Shown here piece by piece: positions 20,584-30,755 of a stretch of 64,000 nucleotides of DNA (position 1 is its first letter; each line of letters starts with the position of its first letter). The position numbers and the translations under genes are program-made. The notes under the pieces were generated by a model. The model was given only the letters and a program-made list of their open reading frames with translations. It made no database searches and was not told where the DNA came from. This stretch comes from Lineus longissimus (Eukaryota > Nemertea > Pilidiophora > Heteronemertea > Lineidae): the NCBI RefSeq assembly GCF_910592395.1, contig NC_088313.1, positions 11,446,937 to 11,510,936 on the forward strand, read 5' to 3'.

Positions 20584-22302
20584 AGAGGATAGGAGTATGG
20601 ACCATGAGGACGTTGTTCAGTCGCAGGTAGATAGTTTTGCCGACGCTAACCCGGGTTCCATGGATTGCTTTGCTGTGCGAACCTTGGGGGAGCTGGAGGA
20701 CAGTATACCTGAACATCTGGTAGATTTATACAAAAGATCCAGCGTGGGATTGGAGCCGGAACAGAAACTTAAATTAGCACGACTTTTAATTAAATATATA
20801 TCAACATTTTCTACGTCTAGCAGGGATATTGGCCATACCGATATTGTGGCCCACGAAATAAACACAGGTGAGGCTCAACCTTTTCGACTGCCATTACGAC
20901 GCCAAGGATATCGAAAGGAACAGGAGATACGAGCTGCAGTCAACGATGGTTTAGGAAGAGGGTTAATGGAGGAAGGCAATGGACCATGGGCCAGTGCCCC
21001 AGTCATTGTTTCCAAAAAGGATGGTACTTCATGATTTTGAATTGACTTCCGTCGCCTAAACTCATTTACAAAGGTTGATACTTGATACCCTATCCCTCGC
21101 TTTGATGACTGTGTTGACTCGCTTCACGGCAGCAAGTTCTTCTGCTCTTAGATCTGCAGTCCGGATATTGGCAGGTGCCTCTTAAGTCATCCCAAGATCG
21201 AGAGAAAACTGCATTTTTGACTAAAGATGGTTTATTTCAATTCAAAGTATTACCTTCTGGACTCTCCAACGCACCCGCCACGTTTGAGCGCCTGATGGAA
21301 AGTGTATTGCGTGGTTTACAATGGGAAAAATGTCTTTTGTATTTGGACGATATTTTGGTCTTTGGGAAAAGTTTCGAGGAGACGATGGAAAACTTTGAAA
21401 TGGTACTTGACCGTCTACAAAAGGCCAATTTGAAAATGAAGCCAAGTAAATGTCTACTTTGCCAAACAAGCCTGGAATATCTTGGTCACCGATTCTTGCG
21501 GAAAGGCATAGAGCCTCTGACTAGCAAAATATCTGAGGTTCAAACCTGGCCATCACCGGCAACTGTACCTCGGAACAAGCTACGTACTGAGGTAAAGCGC
21601 TTCTTGGGACTTGTTGGACATTATCGTAGATTCATCAGAAATATGGGTAATATAGCTGCACCATTGTACCAGCTAATGAAAATGAGCAGCTCATTGATAT
21701 GGACTTCGGATCATGAAAACTCATTCCAGCGCCTCAAAGCAGCCCTGTCGTCTGCACCGCTATTATCTTACCCCGATGTAACCCAAGGGAGTTTTATTCT
21801 GGACACCGATGCTTCTAACACTGGGGTTGGCGGGGTCTTGAGCCAAATCCAAGGGGACAAGGAGGTTGTGATAGGATTTTATTCCCACCTGTTGTCTGAT
21901 TCGGAACGTCGCTATTGTATCACAAAAAGGGAATTCCTGGGTGTGATAAAGACTGTTCAACATTTCAAGCCATACCTTTACGGCCAACGATTCTTGATCC
22001 GGACTGAAAACTCAGCTGTCAGTCATATGTTGACATTAACAGATGCTCAAGAGCAGATCCAAAGGTGGCAGTTGTTCATGTCCCAGTTCACCTTTGATGT
22101 GATCCATCGACCAGGACGACACCATTTGAATGCAGACGCTATGAGCAGAATGCCTTGCCAACAGTGTGGAAGACCTGATGAAGAAACTAGTGAAAAGGAT
22201 CCTGGATTGACCAAGGGCAAGCCCAGACGCTATCACATTAAGGAGTCAGCAGACGTTCCCCCATGTAGACACACCGCAATAACTGGCCAGTCTGTGGAGT
22301 AA
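20465..22302 (+). pseudogene. Gypsy reverse transcriptase and RNase H
   Basis: The linker and N-terminal RT (AQPFRLPLRRQGYRKEQEI, then VSKKDGTS) end at TGA 21032-21034, followed by TGA at 21038-21040 where Trp and Cys are usual. Two further small indels lie at about 21080 and 21140. From 21175 the frame is open: FLTKDGLFQFKVLPSGLSNA, the catalytic YLDD (21340-21351), LGHRF and FLGLVGHYRRFIRN. RNase H follows with FILDTDASNTGVGGVL, TKREFLGV and NADAMSR. The third acidic position reads RTEN where RTDH is usual. RT copies the RNA and RNase H removes it. Confidence 0.9.
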
Positions 22303-22318
22303 GCAGTGGACACAATCA

Positions 22319-23761
22319 TTGATGTTGAGCTGTGCGGTAACTACTCGATCACAGGCAGCCAAGACGTCATCCAATCAACCTCAACCTCAGTCTAGTGGTC
22401 GACTCCAAATACCTGAAGTGAATGGACTTATTCCTCTATCAGAAATTCACAACGTCCAGATATCCGACCCAGATATTTCCCCAATTCTACAACTAAAGTT
22501 GAGTGGCTCCGACTATCCAACTTACAGAAGCATCTCAGGCGCGAGCCTCGGTGTTAAAGCCCTCCGGCAACACTGGAGACACTTGTTTACAGAAGATGGT
22601 GCTTTGTATCGGAGATTATCGGTCCCAGATAAACCATCAAGGACTCAACTTGTCTTGCCTCGAACGCTAAAACAGGGCATTTTGGAGAAATTACATGCAG
22701 ATCCTTGTGCTGGACATCTTGGCATTCAGAAAACTGCGAAACGCGTCAAGGCCAAGTTTTATTGGGTTGGATGGAGAGCTGACGTCACTAGATATGTATC
22801 CCATTGTGAAACGTGTAACATCATAAAGCATCCACACAAAAAGCGGAAGGTTCCATTGACTCAACAGTTATTTGGTGAAGCGTTCGAGCGGGTTTCAATA
22901 GATATAATTGGACCACTAAAGCAGACCCCGAGAGGCTTTAAATATGCTTTAACAATGGAAGACAACTTCACCAAATGGGTTGAGGCGGCTCCCTTGAAGA
23001 CCTTGGAGACGGAGGAAGTTTGTAATGCCATAATAAGAGAGTTAATTTCACGTTTTGGTTGCATGTACATTCCTCACAGCGACCGTGGCCCACAGTTTGT
23101 TTCTCAGCTTTATGGATCCTTACTCCACAAACTTGGGATTGACCGGAGCTTGACGACACCATATAACCCAAAGAGTAATGGCTCAGTAGAGAACTTCAAT
23201 AAAATCCTGAAGTCAATGATGAAGACATACATCCACGATCATAAAGAGTCTGTAGGTGATTGGGATATCATGCTCCCTATCTTCCTGATGGCATACCGCT
23301 CTTCAGTCCACAGCAGTACCGGTGAGACCCCACACTATATGCTAACTGCCAGACAAATGAAATTGCCGCTGGACCTTATGTATTCAAAGCCTTCAGAATC
23401 AGAGATGTCTGTGCCATCCTATGTACGTCAACTTGAAGATAGATTTCATAAGGCCTACTCCATCGTCCGGAATCACTTGCACCTTGTCCAGAAAATTCAA
23501 AAGAGACAGTATGAAACGTCCGACTCCTTCAAGTACAAGGCTGTCAAGCCTGAGGATTTTGTCTGGTACTATAATCCAAGGAAAGCATTCAAAGGGGACA
23601 AGCACTTGCCCTGGAGGGATCCTTATTTGGTGAAAGATGTACATGACGATTTAACAGTTACCCGACAGCTGAACAAAGATGGAACCACTTACAGAACACA
23701 CAGTGACAAGCTACGGATGGCCCGCGGTGTGACAAAGGAAAATTGGTTACCAAAGAATTGA
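22319..23761 (+). CDS. Gypsy integrase
   Basis: Open for 480 codons. After a variable N-terminal segment comes the HHCC zinc domain (H...GHLGIQKTAKRVKAKFYW, then CETCNIIKH). The DDE core follows: SIDIIGPL (first Asp), HSDRGPQFVS (second Asp), and SNGSVENFNK (Glu). The C-terminal part has the PEDFVWYYNPRKAFKGDKHLPW segment of gypsy integrases, with no chromodomain seen. It would cut the target with 5-bp stagger, matching the ACACT duplication. It starts 17 bases after the previous frame ends and is the best preserved part of this copy. Confidence 0.92.
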   Translation: MMLSCAVTTRSQAAKTSSNQPQPQSSGRLQIPEVNGLIPLSEIHNVQISDPDISPILQLKLSGSDYPTYRSISGASLGVKALRQHWRHLFTEDGALYRRLSVPDKPSRTQLVLPRTLKQGILEKLHADPCAGHLGIQKTAKRVKAKFYWVGWRADVTRYVSHCETCNIIKHPHKKRKVPLTQQLFGEAFERVSIDIIGPLKQTPRGFKYALTMEDNFTKWVEAAPLKTLETEEVCNAIIRELISRFGCMYIPHSDRGPQFVSQLYGSLLHKLGIDRSLTTPYNPKSNGSVENFNKILKSMMKTYIHDHKESVGDWDIMLPIFLMAYRSSVHSSTGETPHYMLTARQMKLPLDLMYSKPSESEMSVPSYVRQLEDRFHKAYSIVRNHLHLVQKIQKRQYETSDSFKYKAVKPEDFVWYYNPRKAFKGDKHLPWRDPYLVKDVHDDLTVTRQLNKDGTTYRTHSDKLRMARGVTKENWLPKN

Positions 23762-25218
23762 GTTGGAAATTGTTTATACAGTACCAATGCTCGAGGTTGA
23801 CCAAATCGCGCAGAGGGCCACACTAGACCTGAACTATGGATATCAACTGGAATAAATGTGTATGCCTTTCATCGTAATGTTGCCTGCCTGCAGGTGTGAA
23901 TCTATTGTGAATTTAGGAATTTCATATCTGCTACTTGCCATTCTTTTGAATACCTTACCATGCTTCTTGACTCCCGGTTAGAATCCAACTTAGGATATAG
24001 ATGTATTATGTTCAGGCTTTACATCATGGTACTTTTGGTATATTGTGTAACTCGTTGGTTTCCACTTCACTTTTAGTGTGTTCCATCAGGAATGGGTAGG
24101 CTCTGTATTTTACAAATCGCTTTGTTATCTACGTTTTTTTAAGGATACCGGTATACGAATTCGTATTTCGAACGGTAATGGACACGAGGTAGTGACACTC
24201 TGTATCTGCGGTGACCGGATTGCTTTGCCAGCCACAGCTACGGTACATAATCATTTTGTCAAGAAAACTGAAATGAACCAATCCCTATGGATAGAATCGG
24301 TTCTTGTTTTCATGGAGATCAGGATGGACAGATTTTGGTGTTGATCTCGTGCGGAGTTTTCTTGTTTTATTTTGTGGTAAAGACAATGCGTTACATGATT
24401 ACTTGTATCATGATGTTATCTTTTGGTGGAAACCGACCTGTATAGATGTTGACTGAGCCATATTTGGGATATTTCGTTCAATTTTGTCGTTTGTATAAGA
24501 TGTACATTAACGTCACTACTTGCTGTTAGTATTGGTCATGCGTTTTTTGTGGTCGTCTGCCGTTCGCATTTGCCCATAGCAAGTGTTTTGCAGACACTGC
24601 TGTTTTGATAATAGGCCTAATATACATGTCTGTTGTGACGATCAAGCATGGCTTTATATAGTTTTGAGCTGTGAGAGTTCTACCGTGTGTTTGATAATCG
24701 GAAATATTTAGACACTTAGTTAGTTTTGGTCCTTCTACAGGTATCTTTCCATTTTTTTGGTATTTTATCTGTTGTGGCGACCCCATGTAATCTGGGATTT
24801 ACTTCTCCAGAGTGACAGTTTTATTTAGAAACATTATCATCGGTTTATATCATAATGCAGACATTGTGCGTTGCTAAGTGATGTTATAGTGGAAAAAGAA
24901 ACACAAAGGAAATCATTATGTGTATTTGTATGACGTATGTTACGGCAGTTTGATTAAAGCATTTCTGCACGCGGCGCCCGGGGGGCTCGTATCACCTGTG
25001 GGGCACCCTTTATTTATTTTCTGTCAGTCTCTTGTAGCCTGATCCCTGGATGTGCCACAATGTGATTGAGTCTTCCAATTTATTTATTTATTTTTCAGCC
25101 TGATGCATATATGTTTTGGTCGCCTAACTGCGATAGTGTATTATTGGTAACATAGTTTATGTAATTTTATATGTTAGCGTATGGCCGGAGCTGATCATAC
25201 GCTCCCGAGGGGGAATGG
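23762..25218 (+). other. Gypsy 3' non-coding region ending in a polypurine tract
   Basis: About 1.45 kb between integrase and the 3' LTR, long for a gypsy element. The only notable ORF (24078-24344, 88 codons) has no signal peptide, membrane segment or env-like feature that I can see. GAGGGGGAATGG at 25207-25218 directly before the LTR is the likely polypurine tract. Confidence 0.65.
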
Positions 25219-25402
25219 TGTATTGTATTCTCCAGTTGCCTGTGGTCCGCTCTGTGCCATGCGCCGTTCATGATGAGAAACTGTGTAGTGAGACGGGACG
25301 GCATGTGAACGAATAAATGCCCACGCGGTTTACTGGTATTGAAATCACGCCTTGTGCCGTTCTTACAAGCAACACCGAGGCCAGAACCACAAGAACGATA
25401 CA
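25219..25402 (+). repeat. 3' LTR of gypsy element
   Basis: 184 bases, two substitutions from the 5' LTR (AACGAATAAA against AACAAATAAA, CTGGTATT against CTAGTATT). Followed by the ACACT duplication. Confidence 0.9.
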
Positions 25403-27107
25403 ACACTCACATCAACCTTTGTGCATGCGTAGTAATCTAAAAATGCCAAAATGTTTAGCCCCACATATCATACTAAATTCTAAAAATATTTTTAAAAACT
25501 ATTAAAAATGATAAGACCCTTATCCACTGCATACTAAGGGAATTACATTTTTTTAAAGGGACTATTTGCTCGATTCGAGGACATGATGTAGAGCAAATGA
25601 GTCAACTTCGAAAATGATCGTGAGTGACGAAAAATAGATTATATGACGTCGTCAGTTTAAGTGGTCACGTGCATTCTTGCAGGAGTCACGTGAGTCCTGT
25701 GGTCGTTAAAATCCTGAAGGGAAAAAAATCCTGCCGTGTTTTTCGTTCTGACAAAAAATGTTTTAAAACATGACAATGAATTATTCTGAAGGAAAAAAAT
25801 GCATGGATCGGAATCTTTAACTTGTTGTTGTCAAATTTCGATCCTGAGATAAATTTGTGTGCAATTTCGCAATTTGTAGCGTGATTCTTGCGTAAAATTT
25901 AGTTCTGATTAAAAAAATCGGTCCTGAATAAATTCCGCTTTGGCATGCCATAGAAAAAAGACTCAATGATTCATGCCAAAGGAGGTTAGGTCAGTGTTTT
26001 AAACATGTAGCTAGGTTCATGTTCACTGAGGGGAAACTAATACAGTGGGCGACAATGGCGAAGAAGCATTACAAGCCCGCCGATAAGGTGGTTGGGCTTT
26101 ACTTAGTCTAAAATATTTTAAATTCCCAAAATGAGATAAATGGGACCGTTTTATCACCGAGTTTTCGTGTAGTAAGAATGGTAGGTTTCAAAATCGCCTG
26201 TTTTCCCCTCGCGTACAGAGTACATGTACACGTACTTGGGTACAGTTTTTAATCCAGACCTTGGTTTCTTTGCTTCCCTGGGACACTGGTGCCCTGTGGT
26301 TTTCTCCACCTTTGGGCAAGCAGGGAGGGCAAGGGTCTGCCTTTATAGTCGCATGTATTTCGATATCGGACCATGGGCTCTGTCCGTTGCAGACACAGGT
26401 ACAGGAGGTACCTAGTTGGGAACTGGATAGCGGGTTTAATCCATTACGTGTCTATCCGAAACAGGGAACCTCGTTACACCGACTATAAGGGCAGACCGTC
26501 CTCCCAGCAGCTAGATTTAAATGAGAAATGGCAAAGTTGTGTGCATCTCTTTTATACCGACAATGGTAAGACTGTGGCATGTATCAAAGACGGAAGTGAC
26601 CCAAATAAAATAATGAACTTGAAGAGGCAAAAACACCGAAACCGTAGATGATCTGTGGGCTCCATAGTATTCCAGTGAGAGTTGGAACTGGAGGCTTATT
26701 AATATACATCTAGGACAGGCAGAGGAGGGTTCTGACCAAGGTATAATAGTTATCCAAGAGGGAGAGAATTCTGAGAGTTAATGATGTGCAGTTTGCTAGA
26801 ACCGAATTTGAGGTAACTATGGATAAAACTGTGTAGATTTTTGGTCCTAATCCTAGTACTCTTGGTGTGACTTTACCACCAAGCGACACGGGAAAAGGAA
26901 GACAGTAAAAATGATTCTCAGAATTGCAGACATTAATGCGTATGGGCTTGTACTGAAGCCAGCTTAAGGGTCCTCAATTCCACGCTGTCAGGCGTGACTG
27001 CGATTTGTGTGGGTTGGTGAAAAAACTTGGTGACATTGACTCTGACAATAATTGCAAACTTACTACCTAAGAGCCACTCGGAAGTGTTTAGAAATCGGAG
27101 TGTCATG

Positions 27108-27936
27108 TATGGCAAGCCAAAGCGGAATTTATTCAAGACTTTAGAATTACCATTCAAGAAGTTAAATATAAGTTCAAGAAGGAAATATATGTTCAAGACT
27201 AAAATATGTTCAACCTTGAATCAAATGTTTTCAACCTTGAATAAAATATGTTCAACCTTGAATAAAATATGTTCAACCTTGAATAAAATATGTCCAACCT
27301 TGAACAAAATATATTCAACCTTGAACAAAATATATTCAAGACTCACGTGACCATATTCAAGACGCACGTGACCACAAAATTGATGACGTAGAGCGTAGAA
27401 TCTGTGGTACTTCCGATGCGTTCTGTTTCACGACAGGCATTGCGCATTTTGAACCTATAATTTGCCTGATGTCTGTGAAACATGTATCGACTCTGACATT
27501 CACTCGGCATCCATGTCATGATGTGTAGGATTACAGTACATGTCAGGTGTAGGCGGCTAGGTACGTGTACAACCATGTGTCAAAACCTCGTGCGAACAAT
27601 TCGAGCTCCGAAACGCAACACCAGTACCATGGGTTCGGGAAAGTCCGGACGCGGGTTCGGGAAAGTCCGTAAAGCATCAAAACATGAGCAACTACGTCAT
27701 CAATTTTTGTGGTCACGTGCGTCTTGAATATGGTCACGTGAGTCTTGAATATATTTTGTTCAAGGTTGAATATATTTTGTTCAAGGTTGACAATATTTGA
27801 TTCAAGGTTGACAATATTTGATTCAAGGTTGACAATATTTGATTCAGGATTAAACATATTTTGGTCTTGAACATATATTTAACTTCTTGAATAGTAATTC
27901 CACGGTCTTGAATAAATTCCGCTTTGGCTTGCCATA
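27108..27936. mobile_element. Palindromic (foldback-like) element 2 with 6-bp target duplication
   Basis: Starts TATGGCAAGCCAAAGCGG and ends with the reverse complement. It is flanked by GTCATG at 27102-27107 and 27937-27942. Each arm has the terminal repeat, then about seven copies of a 21-bp unit (TTCAACCTTGAATAAAATA type, 27206-27340; complement at 27740-27860), then CACGTGACCACAAAA and GATGACGTAG. The central ~300 bases are single-copy apart from a short duplication of GGGTTCGGGAAAGTCCG. No coding capacity. Same end sequence and core as element 1, but completely different satellite arms. Confidence 0.85.
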
Positions 27937-28424
27937 GTCATGTCCACGTATGGACCAGGTGGAATGTGTGTTAACTTGAAGGAAATCTTAAGGAATTATG
28001 GGGAAGGCAGTCATTCTGATAATAACCATCTTCTGTGGTACTATAGCGCTGAAAAAAGATTTATTCTTGGTAAACAAGATATTAACTTGGTGTGTATAGG
28101 TCCCACCTGGAAGATCACTCTTTTCTGAGCAGACTGCCTTTGAAGACATAGCACTTGAAATTCTAGAACAGAAAAATAATAACAAAGCAGTGATTGGCCT
28201 TGGCTGTGGATTACAATACACGATCTGCTAACCTAAAAGATTCCGTTAGAAAGGAACACTAATTTGTTCGAGACGTTCATGATTCTGATGATGGTGAGCT
28301 GATGATGATGGCTTGGAGGTTGAAAAACAGGTATCAGTACAATGGATTATTCTGTAACATATATTGACCTGTATCACCATAATGTAGGTCCTCACTAACT
28401 CTCCTGAAAATTCATACTTATTTT

Positions 28425-28929
28425 CGGGATACCCTAAACTAAGAGCCAAGAGCCAAGAGCCAAAAGCCATGAGCACCTTTTTTACAGGACAGATAGGCGT
28501 ACGTACCTGTCTATCACTTCGTCATCTACACGGTCCTACTGGTCAATTTTATATCCAATACGCGCTAGCAGGTCATGGCATCCCCATCCGGATCCATTTC
28601 TGATGGCCCGAATGACAAATACGTGTGACTGTACAGAATGTATGAAGTGCAGGTACAGTGTACACCGTATTGTACAGACGGCGTAACGATAGTACGATAA
28701 AAAAATTCCGGCTGCAGACAACTCCTATCCAGGCGGCGATGTCTTACAACGTCATAAACGGTTACAAAAAAACTTTATTCATTAGCACCTGTGGGCCTCT
28801 GGCTCACAAAGATAATAATGATATTCATTTGCCTTTCCCTTTGCTCGTGGCTTTCCTGGCGGCATTTGGCTCTTAAATAGAGTATTGGCTCTTGGCTCTT
28901 GGCTCTTGGCTCTTAGTTTAGGGTGTCCC
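28425..28929. mobile_element. 505-bp DNA element with 8-bp target duplication and 7-bp tandem repeats in its ends
   Basis: Ends are GGGATACCCTAAACTAAGAG (left) and, in reverse complement, GGGACACCCTAAACTAAGAG (right), each continuing into several AAGAGCC/CAAGAGC units. CTTATTTT occurs on both sides (28417-28424, 28930-28937). An 8-bp duplication fits hAT, P, Merlin or Zisupton-type elements; the GGG start would suit Merlin better than hAT. The interior is non-coding, so the copy is non-autonomous. It lies inside the decayed coding region. Confidence 0.8.
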
Positions 28930-29400
28930 CTTATTTTTCCGAGGGACATTCGGCGTTTGAATTAGGTGTGGAAGATTATGATACAGAAGAAATGGAAGGT
29001 GAACACGATGGGAGTACACGGTGACAAAGCCAGCTGAAAACAACGAGGCTGCTAAATATAACATCAAACTAAAATGGATAAAAGAAAAATGAATTTGCCA
29101 ACCAAGTCGCTAGTAACACGAGTAATATAGAGTATACCAGAGTTAGTGATAATCTTTCTAAAAGTGCATCAAGATCTAGGTGAAAATGATGAGCAGGCAT
29201 CAAAGACCAGGTCAGTTAAAGGGACAACGTGGGCGTGGGATTTAGCTGGACAAGAAGGTAGTGTGCCAACTTGACGTCGTGAGGTGACACTTGTAGTATT
29301 ACACTGATGCCGTTCTCTGATAACGATTTTCACAAGTGTTGGAAGGCAGTTATCAGAATTATCCAGACAGTGGCCTTCTTTAAACATGGATGCGGTCTAC

Positions 29401-29804
29401 TTCAGCATCAAAATAAAGAATAGATTTTCTCCACCTGTCTATATCAATGGACAGATTTCCAGATCGTCTAACAGGCCATTTATTACGATGATGTGGATAT
29501 TATAGACAGCCCTTGCAAGTGTCCATTGAACTGTCCCTTCGGATAATTGTCTCTCAGTTAATTGCTTGTCGTCCTCCGATCATGTACCTGTTGTATTGCC
29601 CACGGCGGTTCTAAGTAAACAGGGTCATTGGCGAAAGAAACGAAATGTTCTAGCCATTTACGCGGAAGGGCCTTGGGTGAGACAATGGTAATTAATTGGT
29701 CACCTTGAGGGGTAAAATTTTACAGACAATATGGTTTCTTGCTGTATTCTTGCTTTAGGGTTCAGGGCTGTCCATTCTTGACGATTAGCTTGTGAAAAAC
29801 GTCT
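29401..29804. other. Unassigned sequence
   Basis: No gene, repeat or element end recognised. Confidence 0.4.
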
Positions 29805-30539
29805 GTTTCCCCGGCCCGGGCGTGAAATTTTTTTCCAAACACGATATCTATTAGACTTATTTAAAGCTCTCTGATTGGCTGATATCATAGTGCGTCATCA
29901 CTCCTTATATGGAACAACTAGTGTGGCCTGATGGTTAGCGCGATGGATAGAATTCCATAGCAATACATAGCTGGGATGGACCTAAATAGTCCAAGGCCAA
30001 CATAAAAGCCCCCCCCCCCCCCATATGGGTGTAGGCCTAGGATATACCCCCTCCCATCATCAACATGTCTGCCTGTGCTGTTTGTTTAGTCGAAGTCTCT
30101 AAGTCTAAGTCTAACGTTAGGCCATATTATTGCAATGGGTAGGCCTAGGTAGAAGCATACGGTAGCTGCCTGTGATGATGCTGGGGCTAGGCCTGTTGGC
30201 TCCAGCGTTTACAAATTGCAAAACATACACCTTGTTGGCCAACGTTACACACACCAAGCACAAACTAACTTCACAGCTTGGACATGGATGTATACACATG
30301 TCATATGCCCTATGCATCCCTCTATTGTCTATGCATCACATTCATTCATAGCCTGTACAATCATCGATACAATCACGATGTTTACGGACCGTTTATACCC
30401 TCAAAACAACGGGTAGCCCGGTTGTTCCATATAAGGAGTGATGACGCACTATGATATCAGCTAATCAGAGAGCTTTAAATAAGTCTAATGGATATCGTGT
30501 TTGGGAGAAAAAAATTCGCGGCCCTGGCTGACGAGAAAC
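29805..30539. mobile_element. Inverted-repeat element (~735 bp, ~115-bp arms)
   Basis: The left arm 29805-29918 and right arm 30420-30539 are reverse complements over about 115 bases, including AAACACGATATC, TTAGACTTATTTAAAGCTCT and GTGCGTCATCACTCCTTATA. The outermost 25 bases match more weakly (GTTTC, then a CG-rich stretch, then AATTTTTTTC). No target duplication could be fixed. The interior starts with TGGCCTGATGGTTAGCGCG, which resembles an A box of a tRNA-derived SINE but lacks a convincing B box. It also has a C run at 30009-30021. No coding capacity. Confidence 0.65.
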
Positions 30540-30755
30540 GGCGGATTCGTTGCAAAGGGTTATGCAGGTAAAGCATATTTAATGGGGTAACGCCCAGGCG
30601 AGCAAACAGAAACTACCGTAATGCCATGCATGACGTAGTTCTACTGTAATCGGTGAGCAGTTTTTGGGCAATACATATACACTTTAGTCACATGAAAAGT
30701 TGAGAAATGTAACCACTTGGAGCTAATAAGCTGACATGAAATTCCAAGTGTAAGG

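Larger units (their letters stand above)
17191..25402 (+). mobile_element. Ty3/gypsy LTR retrotransposon carrying an SGNH-hydrolase ORF (8.2 kb)
   Basis: LTRs of 184 bases (17191-17374, 25219-25402) start TGTATT and end GATACA, with the 5-bp duplication ACACT on both sides (17186-17190, 25403-25407). Two substitutions separate the LTRs. Gene order is SGNH-like ORF, gag, protease, RT, RNase H, integrase, which is gypsy order with an extra 5' ORF. Gag and protease are joined by a canonical -1 slippery site. Several stops and indels lie in gag, protease and the start of RT, while the rest of RT/RNase H and integrase is open. RNase H and integrase style recall CsRN1-like lineages, but clade placement is tentative. 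Confidence 0.92.
16481..25952. mobile_element. Palindromic (foldback-like) element 1, split by a gypsy insertion
   Basis: The left end is TATGACATGCC followed by AATTTATTCAGGAC. The right end, read in reverse complement from 25952, is TATGGCATGCC followed by AATTTATTCAGGAC. Without the gypsy element and its 5-bp duplication (17191-25407) the original is about 1.25 kb. Both arms carry TTCAGGA/TTCTGA-type runs, CACGTGACTCCTGC repeats, and a CACGTGACCAC plus GATGACG (left) or TGACGTCGTCA (right) core. Flanks GGTAAA and GAAAAA match only 4 of 6, so the target duplication is uncertain. No coding capacity. It belongs with the elements at 27108-27936 and 30756-31831. Confidence 0.75.
26041..29400 (+). 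pseudogene. Decayed coding region of unknown identity, interrupted by two DNA elements
   Basis: Plus-strand peptide fragments that look coding rather than random lie at 26373-26651 (IHYVSIRNREPRYTDY, then LDLNEKWQSCVHLFYTDNG), about 26780-27100 (VQFARTEFEVTMDKTV, NPSTLGVTLPPSDTGK), 27940-28128 (YGPGGMCVNLKEILRNYG, LLWYYSAEKRFILGKQ) and about 28260-28350 plus 28940-29020 (acidic HDSDDGE, EDYDTEEMEGEHDG). The elements at 27108-27936 and 28425-28929 split it. Reading frames run up to both sides of the first insertion. I do not recognise the product, and the fragments may belong to more than one gene. Confidence 0.4.

Noticed and set aside
24078-24344. Possible env gene of the gypsy element
   Set aside because: 88 codons with no signal peptide, membrane helix or cleavage motif; too short.
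29921-29985. tRNA gene or SINE head
   Set aside because: An A-box-like word is present, but no B box, acceptor pairing or SINE tail was found.
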